Assembly: GCF_000284295.1 (NCBI RefSeq)
Contig: NC_017093.1
Coordinates: forward strand, 8,370,001 to 8,434,000
Reading direction: 5' to 3'
DNA length: 64,000 nt
DNA from: Actinoplanes missouriensis 431
GTDB lineage: Bacteria; Actinomycetota; Actinomycetes; Mycobacteriales; Micromonosporaceae
The position numbers and the translations under genes are program-made. Positions 1 through 8,407 of this stretch are shown here, piece after piece (the stretch's first letter is position 1; every line of letters begins with the position of its first letter). The notes below the pieces were generated by a model. The model was given only the letters and a program-made list of their open reading frames with translations, was not told where the DNA came from and searched no databases.

Positions 1-31
1 AGCGGAGATAAGCACAAGAGAGGAGTTCGAC

Positions 32-1285
32 GTGACATCCCGCTCCACCGAGCTCCTCCGGGTGGTGCACCACCGGCCCGGCGTCACCCGCGCCGACGCG
101 GCCCGCCTGCTCGGCGTCGGCACCGGCGCGGCCACCGAGCTGGTCACCAAGCTGAGCCGCGCGTCACTGCTGATCCAGGCCCCGGCCGCCCCAAGCGGCA
201 GCCGAGGCCGCCCGACCACCGTGCTCCTGCCCCACCCGGCCGGCCCGCTCGTGCTGGCCCTCGCGATCACCCACGAGGCCTGGCGGATCGACCTGGTCGA
301 GCTGGGCGGCGCCACCGCCGCCTCCTGGTCGCAACGGCACGCGGCCACCGGCTGGGACGAGGTCCGTGCGGCCGTCACGGCCGCGATCTCCACAATCCTC
401 ATCGAGTACGGGCCCAGAATCCGCGCCGCCGGAGTCTCCGTCCCCGGCACGGTCTCCCGCACCCTCCAGCTGGACGCCTCAACCGCAGGCTGGCACGACG
501 TCGACCTGACCACCCTGTGGCCCGCCGAGACCGCCGGCGTCTCGGGGGTCTTAGGCGTCTCGGGTGTCTTAGGCGTCTCGGGCGTCTTAGGCGTCTCGGG
601 CGCCTTGTCGCCCGGCAAGACCGCAGGCGTCTCGGGCCCGGACGGGCGGCCCCGCGCGGGTGTCTTCGTGGCCGGCAACGACGCGACGCTGGCCGCCACT
701 GCCGAGTCCCGCCGAGGTGCCGCAACGGGCGCCTCGGTGGCTCTGCATCTGCGCATCGAGGCCGGCCTCGGCGGCGCCGTGGTGGAGGACGGCCGCCCGG
801 TGATCGGCGCGCGAGGCGCCGCCGGCGAGTTCGGCCACATGCCGTTCGGCGACCCGGCGATCCGCTGCCCGTGCGGCGCCTCCGGCTGCTGGGGCACCGC
901 CGTCGACGGCACCGCACTGGCCCGCCTGCTGAACCAGCCACCCCCGCGCGACGAGGTCACCTACGCCCGCCGTGTCATCACCGCAGCGGCCCGCGGCGAC
1001 GAGGCCGAGCTGGCGGCGGTCCGAGCCGTAGGCGCGGCACTGGGCCGAGGCATAGCCGGCCTGGTCAACGGCCTGGACGCCGACCTGGTCACCCTCGGCG
1101 GCCTCGGCGTGGACCTGCTGGCGACCGTCCCGGAATCGATCGAGGCCGCCTATCGCGACGGCTTGATGCTGATCCACCGAGACGCGCCGCCCCCAGTCCT
1201 GCCGGCGACGCTGGGCGACGACGAGGGCCCGATCGCCGGAGCCGCAGAGGAGGCGTGGTCAGCGTTGCTCCCTCAGCTGACATGA
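32..1285 (+). CDS. ROK-family transcriptional regulator
   Basis: A 417-residue protein with an N-terminal winged-helix region (about residues 1-65, motif TRADAARLLGVGTGAATELV) followed by a ROK sugar-kinase fold. The ROK signature is visible as AAGEFGHMPFG followed by the zinc-binding cluster CPCGASGCWGT. The usual glutamate after the last cysteine is replaced by glycine. NagC/XylR-type ROK proteins are sugar-responsive repressors, and kinase activity is not expected. The GTG start is preceded by AGGAG at 21-25. An in-frame 18-bp tandem repeat inserts about four copies of a G-V-S-G-V-L unit around residues 169-191, probably a surface loop. The regulated genes probably lie upstream, outside the window. 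Confidence 0.85.
   Translation: MTSRSTELLRVVHHRPGVTRADAARLLGVGTGAATELVTKLSRASLLIQAPAAPSGSRGRPTTVLLPHPAGPLVLALAITHEAWRIDLVELGGATAASWSQRHAATGWDEVRAAVTAAISTILIEYGPRIRAAGVSVPGTVSRTLQLDASTAGWHDVDLTTLWPAETAGVSGVLGVSGVLGVSGVLGVSGALSPGKTAGVSGPDGRPRAGVFVAGNDATLAATAESRRGAATGASVALHLRIEAGLGGAVVEDGRPVIGARGAAGEFGHMPFGDPAIRCPCGASGCWGTAVDGTALARLLNQPPPRDEVTYARRVITAAARGDEAELAAVRAVGAALGRGIAGLVNGLDADLVTLGGLGVDLLATVPESIEAAYRDGLMLIHRDAPPPVLPATLGDDEGPIAGAAEEAWSALLPQLT
536..604 (+). repeat. 18-bp in-frame tandem repeat inside the ROK gene
   Basis: Three full copies of an 18-bp unit (GGCGTCTCGGGNGTCTTA) at 536-553, 554-571 and 572-589, with a partial fourth to 604. The period is a multiple of three, so the reading frame is kept and the protein gains a G-V-S-G-V-L repeat. 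The copies differ at one position, which suggests recent slippage or duplication. Confidence 0.9.
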
Positions 1286-1316
1286 CCACGACACCACATG
1301 CCTCGTGAACAAGCGC

Positions 1317-2222
1317 TCAGGAGTTCTGGCCGCCTGGCCTGTCGCGCGTCTCGGCCTCGGCAACGGTCTCCATCGCGGCATTCACGAGCCGTTCGGCCAG
1401 ATTCACGGTGGCGTCGAGCTCGGCCTCGATGGTGCTCGGCTTGGATTGCCAACTGACCACGCGTACCAACCTGTCGTCCTGCGCCCAGAACGCCATCCGT
1501 GTGACGGTCTTCTTCGTCGGCACGATACCGAGCTTCATGCCCAGCCACGCCTGCACGCCGGGGTCGGTGTCCGACGAGAACGGATGCTCAGAGGAATCGA
1601 TGACCCTCATGAACGGCAGGGCGATCGGCAACGTCACCCGGAACGCGGCCTTCTCGGTGCTGGACGTGTCCCGAAACGAGAAGATCAGGAACGGGAACCC
1701 CTTCCACTCGCCCGCAACCACGTCGGAGGCCTCGTTCCGCCCGGCCACGTAGGGTGCGAACAGCCCGGCGTCACCGGCGAGGGTCGGATGCTTCCGTTCG
1801 TACGTCCATCCGTGCGCTGCGGCCAGCGCCCGCCGGCCCGCCGGCACTCGTGCCGCGACCACGAACGCCACGATCACCGAAATCAACAGCGCCGCCGAGA
1901 TCAACAGCGGCACGGCCGCCACGAACCGCCAGATCAGGTCGTCCGCGCGGAGATCGTCAGGCTGAACGGCCGCCACATGCTTGGCCTTCATCTCGTCATA
2001 GGTGCCTCCGCGCTCAGCAGCACCCTTCCCGAACGCCATGCAGACGTCACCGGGATTCATCACCTTGCCGTCGCACAGCACCGGTTCGGCGCTCCTGCGC
2101 TGGGACTCGGCCTGCAGTTCGGCATCCGACTTCCAGTGGCTGTCGAGCAGCCAGACCCCGAGCCAGCCGATCAGAATCGCTATGAGGCCGACGACGACGC
2201 GCCGAGTCAGCGTATGGACCAT
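1317..2222 (-). CDS. Hypothetical two-helix membrane protein
   Basis: A 301-residue protein I do not recognise. The frame stays open upstream, but that part is encoded by the CTG-rich repeat region and is cysteine/serine-rich, so I start at the ATG giving MVHTLTRRVV. Hydrophobic helices lie near residues 8-27 (VVVGLIAILIGWLGVWLL) and about 100-125 (FVAAVPLLISAALLISVIV). Between them is a short probably extracytoplasmic stretch with two cysteines (VLCDGKVMNPGDVC). The remaining 170 residues look cytoplasmic and globular, with a DTSSTEKAAFRVTLP segment. No enzyme motif is visible. The next gene upstream on this strand is the PQQ-repeat protein, separated by an inverted repeat. Confidence 0.6.
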   Translation of the reverse strand: MVHTLTRRVVVGLIAILIGWLGVWLLDSHWKSDAELQAESQRRSAEPVLCDGKVMNPGDVCMAFGKGAAERGGTYDEMKAKHVAAVQPDDLRADDLIWRFVAAVPLLISAALLISVIVAFVVAARVPAGRRALAAAHGWTYERKHPTLAGDAGLFAPYVAGRNEASDVVAGEWKGFPFLIFSFRDTSSTEKAAFRVTLPIALPFMRVIDSSEHPFSSDTDPGVQAWLGMKLGIVPTKKTVTRMAFWAQDDRLVRVVSWQSKPSTIEAELDATVNLAERLVNAAMETVAEAETRDRPGGQNS

Positions 2223-2267
2223 GGGCCCACCATAGTGGAGTTCATGAATGCTTAAATCGTGCGAGAT

Positions 2268-2395
2268 CGCCAGACTGGATGGACTGGACCGCACTGCACT
2301 GGATTGACTGGACTGCCCTTGACTGCACCGCACCGCACTGCAGTGGACTGCACAACACTGCACTGGGCTGGGCTGGGGTCGACTGCAATGGATGA
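2268..2395. repeat. Degenerate pentamer-rich CACTG/GACTG repeat
   Basis: A non-coding stretch made of loosely repeated five-base words (gactg, cactg, ggact and variants), for example gactgcaccgcaccgcactg. It lies between two minus-strand genes. Its composition is lower in GC than the flanking genes and no credible protein is encoded. Confidence 0.65.
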
Positions 2396-2396
2396 A

Positions 2397-2437
2397 TCAA
2401 CTCAACACGTCCGAATCAACCCACCGTGTTGAGTTGA
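2397..2437 (-). terminator. 13-bp inverted repeat downstream of the PQQ-repeat gene
   Basis: Perfect 13-bp arms (TCAACTCAACACG at 2397-2409 and CGTGTTGAGTTGA at 2425-2437) with a 15-base loop. It starts about 60 bases past the stop of the minus-strand gene ending at 2501, where a terminator would sit. There is no clear U-tract, so an mRNA-stabilising hairpin or protein-binding palindrome is also possible. Confidence 0.55.
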
Positions 2438-2500
2438 CGTGCAGTCAACATCTGAAATCAACACACGACGTGATGTGACCTGACTCGACCCGACGGCCGG

Positions 2501-3655
2501 TCAACCCAGCGCCGCGACGATCACCGTGTCGAGCGTCAAGTAATAGATCGGCGACTCCGGATCATCCGGCGCGTCAATGTTGAGCCGCTCCATCGCAAGA
2601 TAGCCGCCGGCGATCCGATACGCCCCCGGCTTCCACACCGTGCTCTCGCCGCCCTGCCCCAACGCGAACCGCAACGTCTCCACCCCGGTGCCGGCGTCAA
2701 CACCGATCAACGTGTTCTCCGGCGTCAACAACAGCACCGTAGCGCCGTATCCACCCAGCACCCGCGCCGATCCACTCCAGCTCCACGACGCGCCACCCTC
2801 GGCAGACGGCGAACGGCCGGTCACCCCGTTCCCATCGGAGCTGACCACCACCCCGGCCGCCACCGTGGCATCCGGATCATCCAGAGCCGGCGCCCGCTTC
2901 CCGTGCACCCATCCCTGCCCCGCCGCATCACGCAGACCGGCACACCCCGACCCGTCGGAGTCGCAGCCGAGCGGCGTCCACGGCGCCGCCGGCCATCCCG
3001 TCACCGGCTTGCCGGTCATCACGTCGAGGACCGCGCTCCCGCCGGTACACGCATACACACCCTCAGTCGTGGTGAAGCTCTCCGCACACCCATCAGGACG
3101 CGTCATCCGCCAGCGAAGAGCGCCGGTGCTCAGGTCGTACCCCATCAGTTCTTGATCGGCGGTGACCACGACGCTGCCGCCGGCGATGCGCAAGCCCGGC
3201 GGATCCCAGACCGTCGCGGCCCCGGTGCGATGTCCGGCATATCCGGGCGCTTCCGGTGCATCCGTCCGCCAGCTGATCTTCCCGGTACGGGCGTCGAGCG
3301 CCACAAGATCACCATCGGACCACCGGGTGACGACGGTGGTCCCACCGGCCGCCACGCCGCTGAGCTGCTCGGGCCAGCGGCGGAACGACCACCGGGCGGT
3401 GTACACCGTCCGCGCGTCGACCGGCCCGTCCGCCCGCACCTGATGTTTCGCGGCATAGACGCGCAGCCGCCCGTCAACGACCAGCGGCGCCACATTGATC
3501 TTGCTGGTGACACCCGCCTGGCGGATCGTAAGCGGAGGGTACGGAGTGGTCGCGCTCGCCAGCACCTCAGCCGGAGCCAGCACCCGCCAGCCGATCAGAC
3601 CGGCCGCGACCAGCAGAACCGCGGCCGCCAGAGTTCGAAGCAGCACCCGGGTCAC
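2501..3655 (-). CDS. Membrane-anchored PQQ-like beta-propeller protein
   Basis: A 384-residue protein with an N-terminal signal anchor (residues 5-25, LLRTLAAAVLLVAAGLIGW) followed by beta-propeller repeats of the PQQ_2 type. These can be seen as LVALDARTGKISWRT, LMGYDLSTGALRWRM and LIGVDAGTGVETLRF, each with the typical D-x-x-T-G-x-x-x-W/F pattern. It is probably extracytoplasmic and binds a partner rather than PQQ, since no dehydrogenase active site is visible. Proteins of this architecture often serve as scaffolds in the actinobacterial envelope. It is followed 18 bases upstream by the next minus-strand gene, so they may be cotranscribed. Confidence 0.75.
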   Translation of the reverse strand: MTRVLLRTLAAAVLLVAAGLIGWRVLAPAEVLASATTPYPPLTIRQAGVTSKINVAPLVVDGRLRVYAAKHQVRADGPVDARTVYTARWSFRRWPEQLSGVAAGGTTVVTRWSDGDLVALDARTGKISWRTDAPEAPGYAGHRTGAATVWDPPGLRIAGGSVVVTADQELMGYDLSTGALRWRMTRPDGCAESFTTTEGVYACTGGSAVLDVMTGKPVTGWPAAPWTPLGCDSDGSGCAGLRDAAGQGWVHGKRAPALDDPDATVAAGVVVSSDGNGVTGRSPSAEGGASWSWSGSARVLGGYGATVLLLTPENTLIGVDAGTGVETLRFALGQGGESTVWKPGAYRIAGGYLAMERLNIDAPDDPESPIYYLTLDTVIVAALG

Positions 3656-3673
3656 ACCGGAATCATCCCACGG

Positions 3674-4516
3674 TCACTCATACCCGCCGTTGATGAGCCC
3701 CAGCCGCACCAGCTCGGTGAGCGGCTCCACCACGTTCGCCGCGCCGAATCCGACGAACAGCGGCCGCTGCGCGTCCCGATGCGTGCGGGCCGGCTCGACC
3801 AGCGGGACCGGGTGTGTCGCGGCGAGCGCCTCCGCCACGTCGGCCACCTCCCCGCCCTCCGCGGCGACCACCGTCGCGATCAGCACGTTGAGGAACCCGT
3901 GATGGGTGAACCCGGTCTCCGGATCGGTGTGCCGGGTCGCGTGCCGCAGCCCGGCGGCCAGCTTGAACGGCAGATCGCGGTCCCGGCACGCGCAGATCAC
4001 CGCGGCCAGTTCGACAGGTGTCGGGAACAGCTCCGCCGCCAGACCGCCGACCCGGAACTTCGGGGCGATCGCCAGCCCTTCGACACGGGCCTCGGCGACG
4101 CTGTCCAGCGCGGCGAGCAGGCCCCAGCTGAGCGGGATCTCGGCGTACAGCCGGATGTCGCCCTGCCGCGCCGCGAACGCCCGCAACGCGGCCAGCCCTG
4201 GTTGCGGATCCTCACCCCGGCGCGCCACCGCCGCCTCGACGTGCTCGATCGCCAGACCTGCGGCTCGCAGTTTCTCCACGGTCATCGGCAGGTTCGCGGC
4301 GGGCACGTCACCGATCAGCCCGGCGCGGGCGCGGGGCAGCGGACCGGCGCCGACCACCGACGCGGGGACCAGCAGGGAGCCGATCAGACCCGCGTACCAG
4401 GAAGCGGCGTGCTCGTCGTATTTCGCCACCGCGTCCGCCAGGACGATCGGGCTGGGCGGAAGCAGAGACGCGTCATCGACGAGCCCGGCATAGAGCGGAG
4501 GCACCATCGTCGACAC
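3674..4516 (-). CDS. Conserved hypothetical protein, possible alpha/beta barrel
   Basis: A 280-residue soluble protein with no signal peptide. The sequence alternates short hydrophobic strands with helices (for example LIGDVPAANLP, LAIEHVEAAV, IRLYAEIPLS, LAIAPKFRVGG, LPFKLAAGLRHA), which suggests a TIM-barrel-like fold. The histidine-rich segment LRHATRHTDPETGFTHHGFLN is the best candidate for an active or ligand site. I do not recognise a named family. The start drawn is a GTG; an ATG three codons later would also serve. It lies just upstream of the PQQ-repeat gene on the same strand. Confidence 0.6.
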   Translation of the reverse strand: MSTMVPPLYAGLVDDASLLPPSPIVLADAVAKYDEHAASWYAGLIGSLLVPASVVGAGPLPRARAGLIGDVPAANLPMTVEKLRAAGLAIEHVEAAVARRGEDPQPGLAALRAFAARQGDIRLYAEIPLSWGLLAALDSVAEARVEGLAIAPKFRVGGLAAELFPTPVELAAVICACRDRDLPFKLAAGLRHATRHTDPETGFTHHGFLNVLIATVVAAEGGEVADVAEALAATHPVPLVEPARTHRDAQRPLFVGFGAANVVEPLTELVRLGLINGGYE

Positions 4517-4581
4517 GATTTCGAACCTAATGGACGCTGCGAGAAACGGACAACCACGTCGTCCTCGCTCATCAACCTCGT

Positions 4582-5679
4582 TCAGCGGCGACTGGTGATC
4601 ACCAGGAGCTCCGCGGCGGCGGCCAGGACCATCGCGATCACGAGCGCGGGAACGCCCCCGACCACCGTGTAGAGCAGCAGGAACAGCGGCGCCACGAAAC
4701 TCAGATAGACCGCGACCGCCAGTTTCCGGTTCGCGGAGCGCAGCCGGGTCAGCACCACACCACCGGGCTCCGGCAGCCGACCGCGGAACCAGAGCACCAC
4801 CGCGCCGAAGATCAGCACACCGATCATGCCCGACCAGACCCGCGAGATCCCCGAGCTGACCATCGTCATCGCGGCGGTCAGCACCGCGGCGACGAGCGTG
4901 CCACCCGCCGCGTACCGCACGGTCTGGCGCACCGCGTCCGCGGACTCCTCGGAGACATCGAGCACGGGGCGCGCAGGGCGCGCCACCTCACTCACCACAC
5001 TGCTGGGGTACGCCCCATCGCCCGGCACCGTGGCCTCCGGCGGCACGCCCAGCGACGCCTCCTCCGCCAGGTCCTCGAGTGCGCGGGCCCACCGGCGCCG
5101 CTCGAACCGGACGATGCCCACCTCACTGGCGGCGTCACCGACCGTCCCGTCCAGCTCCAGCGCCTCCGCATAGGCCCGCTGCGCCAGATCGAAGAGTCGC
5201 AGCCGTGCCGCGACGACGGCCAGGACCAGGTGTGCCTCGGCTTCGGTCGGAGCGACTCGGACACCGTTCCACGCGGCGTTCAGCGCTTCCTGGCCGTTGC
5301 GCGCCTCGCTCAGCAGCGCGGCGCCGGTCCGCTGTGCGTACGCATCCTCGGGCCAGTCCCGGAGAATCCCCTCGGCGACCCGCGCGGCATCACCGAACCG
5401 CCTGGTGTCGGTGAGCGCCATGGCCCGCACCACCAGCGCCGGAAGCGCCGGGGGCGTGGTCGCGACGGCCCGGTCGGCGGCGGCCAGCGCCTCAGCCGGC
5501 TGATCAGCGGCGAGGTGGATCGTGGCGAGCGTGGCGAGCAGCGCCGACTCCTGCGGCGCGCTGCTCAGGCCGGCCGCGATCTCCTCGGCGGCTTCGTCAT
5601 ACCGCCCGAGGTCGGCGAGCAGAAGCGCTCGCTGCCGGTGCTCCTCGGGCGTGGTCTCGGGCTCAATGGGGGCGGACAC
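4582..5679 (-). CDS. TPR-repeat protein with C-terminal membrane helices
   Basis: A 365-residue protein. The first ~200 residues are tetratricopeptide-like helix pairs (HRQRALLLADLGRYDEAAEE, ALLATLATIHLAADQPAEAL, AHLVLAVVAARLRLFDLA), followed by a linker with acidic residues. Four hydrophobic helices fill the C-terminus (near 255-275, 280-295, 320-340, 342-360). The TPR part is expected to bind a protein partner at the cytoplasmic face of the membrane. Start is a GTG. The function is unknown, and no catalytic motif is seen. Confidence 0.7.
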   Translation of the reverse strand: MSAPIEPETTPEEHRQRALLLADLGRYDEAAEEIAAGLSSAPQESALLATLATIHLAADQPAEALAAADRAVATTPPALPALVVRAMALTDTRRFGDAARVAEGILRDWPEDAYAQRTGAALLSEARNGQEALNAAWNGVRVAPTEAEAHLVLAVVAARLRLFDLAQRAYAEALELDGTVGDAASEVGIVRFERRRWARALEDLAEEASLGVPPEATVPGDGAYPSSVVSEVARPARPVLDVSEESADAVRQTVRYAAGGTLVAAVLTAAMTMVSSGISRVWSGMIGVLIFGAVVLWFRGRLPEPGGVVLTRLRSANRKLAVAVYLSFVAPLFLLLYTVVGGVPALVIAMVLAAAAELLVITSRR

Positions 5680-5698
5680 GCTGCCGAGCGTAGGCGGT

Positions 5699-6085
5699 CT
5701 ACCTGGAAATAACGTGAGTCGGGGTGAGCCGGCACACCACCCGCACCACGTCCGGCCCGTCGGCGGTCCACGGCTCGTTCGCGTACTTGAAGCTCAGCTC
5801 GCTGATCAGGTCGCCCTCGTCGTCCCGCAGGTCGACTGTGCCCTCCACGGTGAAGTAGGAGTAGGGCTGCGCCGGGTCGTACCCGCAGATCGAGACCCGC
5901 GCGTCCCGTTCCATGTTCCGCGTCTTCTGACGTCCCCGAACCGTCGAGAAGAGGACGTCCTCGCCGTCCCGCTTCACCCAGATCGGCGTCGACTGGGGCG
6001 TGCCGTCCTGGTTGATCGTGGTCAGCACCACGTACGTGGGATTGTCGATCAAGTTCCGGGCGGTCTCCGGCAGCGCGACGGTCAT
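5699..6085 (-). CDS. PPOX-class F420/FMN-dependent protein
   Basis: A split-barrel flavin/F420-binding protein of the pyridoxamine-phosphate-oxidase-like superfamily. The characteristic opening LPETARNLIDNPTYVVLTT, the strand DGTPQSTPIWV and the segment TRNMERDARVSICGYDP match actinobacterial F420-dependent enzymes of this class. I start at MTVALPETARN (128 residues), because family members normally begin just before this helix; an in-frame GTG at 6136 would add 17 residues. It follows ispF closely on the same strand and may be transcribed with it. The substrate cannot be told from sequence. Confidence 0.8.
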   Translation of the reverse strand: MTVALPETARNLIDNPTYVVLTTINQDGTPQSTPIWVKRDGEDVLFSTVRGRQKTRNMERDARVSICGYDPAQPYSYFTVEGTVDLRDDEGDLISELSFKYANEPWTADGPDVVRVVCRLTPTHVISR

Positions 6086-6140
6086 GGCAGTGATCATGCC
6101 CGATGACCACGCTGTTTCCTCCGTGACAACCGCCACGGGC

Positions 6141-6617
6141 TCAGGCGGCGGGATAGACCATCGCCACGGCTATGCCGGCCAGCCCTTCGCCGCGCCCGGT
6201 CAGGCCGAGCCCGTCGGTGGTCGTCCCGGCCACGGTGACCGGCGCGCCGACCGCGTCGGAGAGCACCTGCTCAGCCTCGGCGCGCCGCTTGCCGATCTTC
6301 GGCCGGTTCCCCACCACCTGAATCGACACGTTCCCGATCTCGAAGCCGGCCGCCCGAACCCGCGAAGCCGTCTCCTTGAGCAGCGCCACCCCGGCCGCGC
6401 CCGCCCACTCGGGCCGGCTCGTCCCGTAGTTGCTGCCCAGGTCACCGAGCCCGGCCGCGGAGAGCAACGCGTCACAGGCGGCATGCGCGGCCACGTCAGC
6501 ATCGGAGTGTCCGGCCAGGCCCGGCTCACCGGGCCACTCCAGTCCCGCCACCCAGCAGGGCCGGTCGCCGTCGAAGGCGTGCACATCGGTACCAATGCCA
6601 ACCCGCGGAACGATCAC
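6141..6617 (-). CDS. ispF: 2-C-methyl-D-erythritol 2,4-cyclodiphosphate synthase
   Basis: IspF converts CDP-methylerythritol 2-phosphate to the 2,4-cyclodiphosphate, the fifth step of the MEP isoprenoid pathway. The 158-residue length is normal. The metal-binding opening RVGIGTDVHAF carries the conserved D-x-H, and LAGHSDADVAAHAACDALL and TTTDGLGLTGRGEG are typical. I use the GTG giving VIVPRVGIGTD. Longer reading upstream is not conserved-looking. It lies downstream of ispD and carD on the same strand, but about 220 bases with a tandem repeat separate it from ispD. Confidence 0.95.
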   Translation of the reverse strand: MIVPRVGIGTDVHAFDGDRPCWVAGLEWPGEPGLAGHSDADVAAHAACDALLSAAGLGDLGSNYGTSRPEWAGAAGVALLKETASRVRAAGFEIGNVSIQVVGNRPKIGKRRAEAEQVLSDAVGAPVTVAGTTTDGLGLTGRGEGLAGIAVAMVYPAA

Positions 6618-6767
6618 TCCGCGAGCGTACGCCGTCCCGCTCCCCGACCGGATCTCAGCAGACCGTGGTCGAGGGGCATGACCTGCCAGATCCGAGGAGA
6701 CGAGCGGCACCGCGCGCAGGTGGCAACGAGTGCGGGCGACAACGACACGGCGGCATCACGTGATTCC

Positions 6768-6852
6768 GCTGCGGCGCGGGTCAGCTCGGCGGCGCGGGTC
6801 AGCTCGGCGGCGCGGGTCAGCTCGGCGGCGCGGGTCAGCTCGGCGGTGCGGG
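6768..6852. repeat. 18-bp tandem repeat spanning the ispD stop codon
   Basis: Copies of an 18-bp unit (CAGCTCGGCGGCGCGGGT) at 6782-6799, 6800-6817 and 6818-6835, with partial or variant copies on both sides. On the minus strand each unit encodes the last ispD codons and a TGA in the same frame, so the 3' end of ispD, including its stop codon, has been reiterated. Confidence 0.9.
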
Positions 6853-7557
6853 AAGTGTCAGCAAGTGGGCTGCCACGGCCATGTCCATCGGGCGCGTGAT
6901 CTTCAGTGCCAGGTCCGAGCCGGGGACGCAGCGCACCGGCAGGCCCAGTTTCTCGACTGCCCCGGCGTCGTCGGTGTGGGAGTCCGCGGCTGCGGCGTGC
7001 GCCGCTCGCAGCACAGAGGCTCGGAAACCCTGGGGAGTCTGCACGGCTCTGAGGGCGGAGCGGTCGACCGTACCCAAGACCGTTTCCGTGTCGTCGACCT
7101 CTTTGATCGTGTCGACGACCGGGAGCACCGGGATCACCGCATCGGCGCCGTCACGGACCGTCGCGGCGACGCGCTCGAAGACGGAGACCGGGGTGAGGCA
7201 GCGGGCCGCGTCGTGGACCAGGACGATGCCCAGCTCGGGTGGGACCACGGCGAGGGCGGCGGCCACCGACTCCTGACGCTCGGCGCCGCCGGCCACCACG
7301 GTGACCGGGGCGACGTCGGCGAGAAGGGTGTGCACGGCATCCACGTCGGCCGGCGGGGCGGCGATCACGATCATGGCGACCGAGGGTGCCGCGGCGATCC
7401 GGCGAACGGCGTGGACCAGCAGGGGCTCGCCCTCGAGGAGGCGGAGCGCTTTGGGTGCGCCGGGACCGAGCCGGAGGCCGGCGCCGGCGGCTGGAACGAC
7501 GACCGCGACGTCACCGCGAGCACTGGGCTGCGCGGTCACGTCGCGGTCGTCGGACAC
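6835..7557 (-). CDS. ispD: 2-C-methyl-D-erythritol 4-phosphate cytidylyltransferase
   Basis: IspD transfers CMP from CTP to methylerythritol 4-phosphate, the third MEP-pathway step. At 240 residues it has the nucleotide-binding opening VVVPAAGAGLRLGPGAPKAL, the segment HDAARCLTP, the conserved VQTPQGF and the metal-site DSHTDDAGAVE. The start codon lies 29 bases downstream of the carD stop, giving a carD-ispD gene pair as in mycobacteria. The C-terminal residues LPAPPS and the stop lie in the tandem repeat described separately. Confidence 0.95.
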   Translation of the reverse strand: MSDDRDVTAQPSARGDVAVVVPAAGAGLRLGPGAPKALRLLEGEPLLVHAVRRIAAAPSVAMIVIAAPPADVDAVHTLLADVAPVTVVAGGAERQESVAAALAVVPPELGIVLVHDAARCLTPVSVFERVAATVRDGADAVIPVLPVVDTIKEVDDTETVLGTVDRSALRAVQTPQGFRASVLRAAHAAAADSHTDDAGAVEKLGLPVRCVPGSDLALKITRPMDMAVAAHLLTLPAPPS

Positions 7558-7586
7558 AGTCTTGAGGAGTGTTTGCGTCGGGTGGA

Positions 7587-8072
7587 TCAGGCCTCGGTGA
7601 GGACCTTGTCGAGCAGGACCTCAGCCTCGTCCTTGGTGCTCTTCTCAGCGAGGGCCACCTCGCCGACCAGGATGTCGCGGGCCTTGGCGAGCATGCGCTT
7701 CTCGCCTGCGGACAGGCCACGCTCACGCTCACGACGCCAGAGGTCACGAACGACCTCAGCAACCTTCAGCGGGTTGCCGGAGGCGAGCTTCTCCAGGTTG
7801 GCCTTGTAACGCCGCGACCAGTTGGTCGGCTCCTCGGTGTGCGGAGCGCGCAGGACGTCGAAGACCTTGCCCAGGCCCTCTTCGCCAACCACTTCGCGCA
7901 CGCCGACCTCTTCGGCGTTCTCAGCGGGCACCCGAACAGTCAGATCGCCCTGGGCGACACGCAGAACGAGATACTGCCTTTCAACGCCCTTGATGACCCT
8001 AGTCTCGATTGCCTCGATGAGTGCGGCCCCGTGGTGGGGGTAAACAACGGTCTCGCCGACACTGAAAACCAT
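7587..8072 (-). CDS. carD: CarD-family RNA polymerase-binding regulator
   Basis: CarD binds the RNA polymerase beta subunit through its N-terminal Tudor-like domain and stabilises open promoter complexes, with strong effects on rRNA transcription. The 161-residue length matches the family. The N-terminus MVFSVGETVVYPHHGAA and the helical C-terminal DNA-binding part with NWSRRYKANLEKL and the conserved tryptophan in VVRDLWRRERERG are diagnostic. An AAAGGGG-type ribosome site precedes the ATG. The 335-base region upstream is shared with the divergent plus-strand gene at 8408. Confidence 0.95.
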   Translation of the reverse strand: MVFSVGETVVYPHHGAALIEAIETRVIKGVERQYLVLRVAQGDLTVRVPAENAEEVGVREVVGEEGLGKVFDVLRAPHTEEPTNWSRRYKANLEKLASGNPLKVAEVVRDLWRRERERGLSAGEKRMLAKARDILVGEVALAEKSTKDEAEVLLDKVLTEA

Positions 8073-8407
8073 AGGTTCGAAACCCCTTTCGCTGTGTCTA
8101 GGGTAACACGCTCAGACGGCGGTGTCTCGCCCTGGCGGTCACTGTTAGTGCAGCTCAGGGGGCATGTGATGGGGCTTTCTCCCGCTTGACAGCGAAGCGA
8201 GAAGCTGCCTTAGTAACTCAAAGTGATCAGCACGTCACGGGCTAAGCCAGCGAGTCGGAAATTCCCGACCTGATGGCTTTGTCAGATCAAGCTTATCGCT
8301 AAGGTCCGCAATGACGCACCACTGGCGATGCGAGCCCCCGTGGGGGAGGCTGGACGGGAGTTCCCCGACCGAAGCAAGATCTGGTCGGCCAGGGGGGAGG
8401 TTTAGTC
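8073..8407. other. 335-bp divergent intergenic region (carD / thioredoxin-like gene)
   Basis: This region should hold the promoters of carD (minus) and of the plus-strand gene at 8408. A plus-strand TTGACA is at 8186-8191. A weak TAGTAA follows at 8211-8216 after a long 19-base spacer. The 5' leader of the plus-strand gene would then be about 190 bases with GC-rich hairpin potential around 8330-8400. No tRNA or known riboswitch was recognised. Confidence 0.45.
8186..8216 (+). promoter_or_regulatory. Possible sigma-70-type promoter for the gene at 8408
   Basis: TTGACA at 8186-8191 is a perfect -35 hexamer. TAGTAA at 8211-8216 is a partial -10 match with a longer than ideal 19-base spacer. The orientation fits the gene at 8408. 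The call rests on consensus matching only. Confidence 0.3.

Noticed and set aside
8217..8407. Riboswitch or structured leader upstream of the thioredoxin-like gene
   Set aside because: Several GC-rich hairpins can be drawn, but no known riboswitch core is recognisable.
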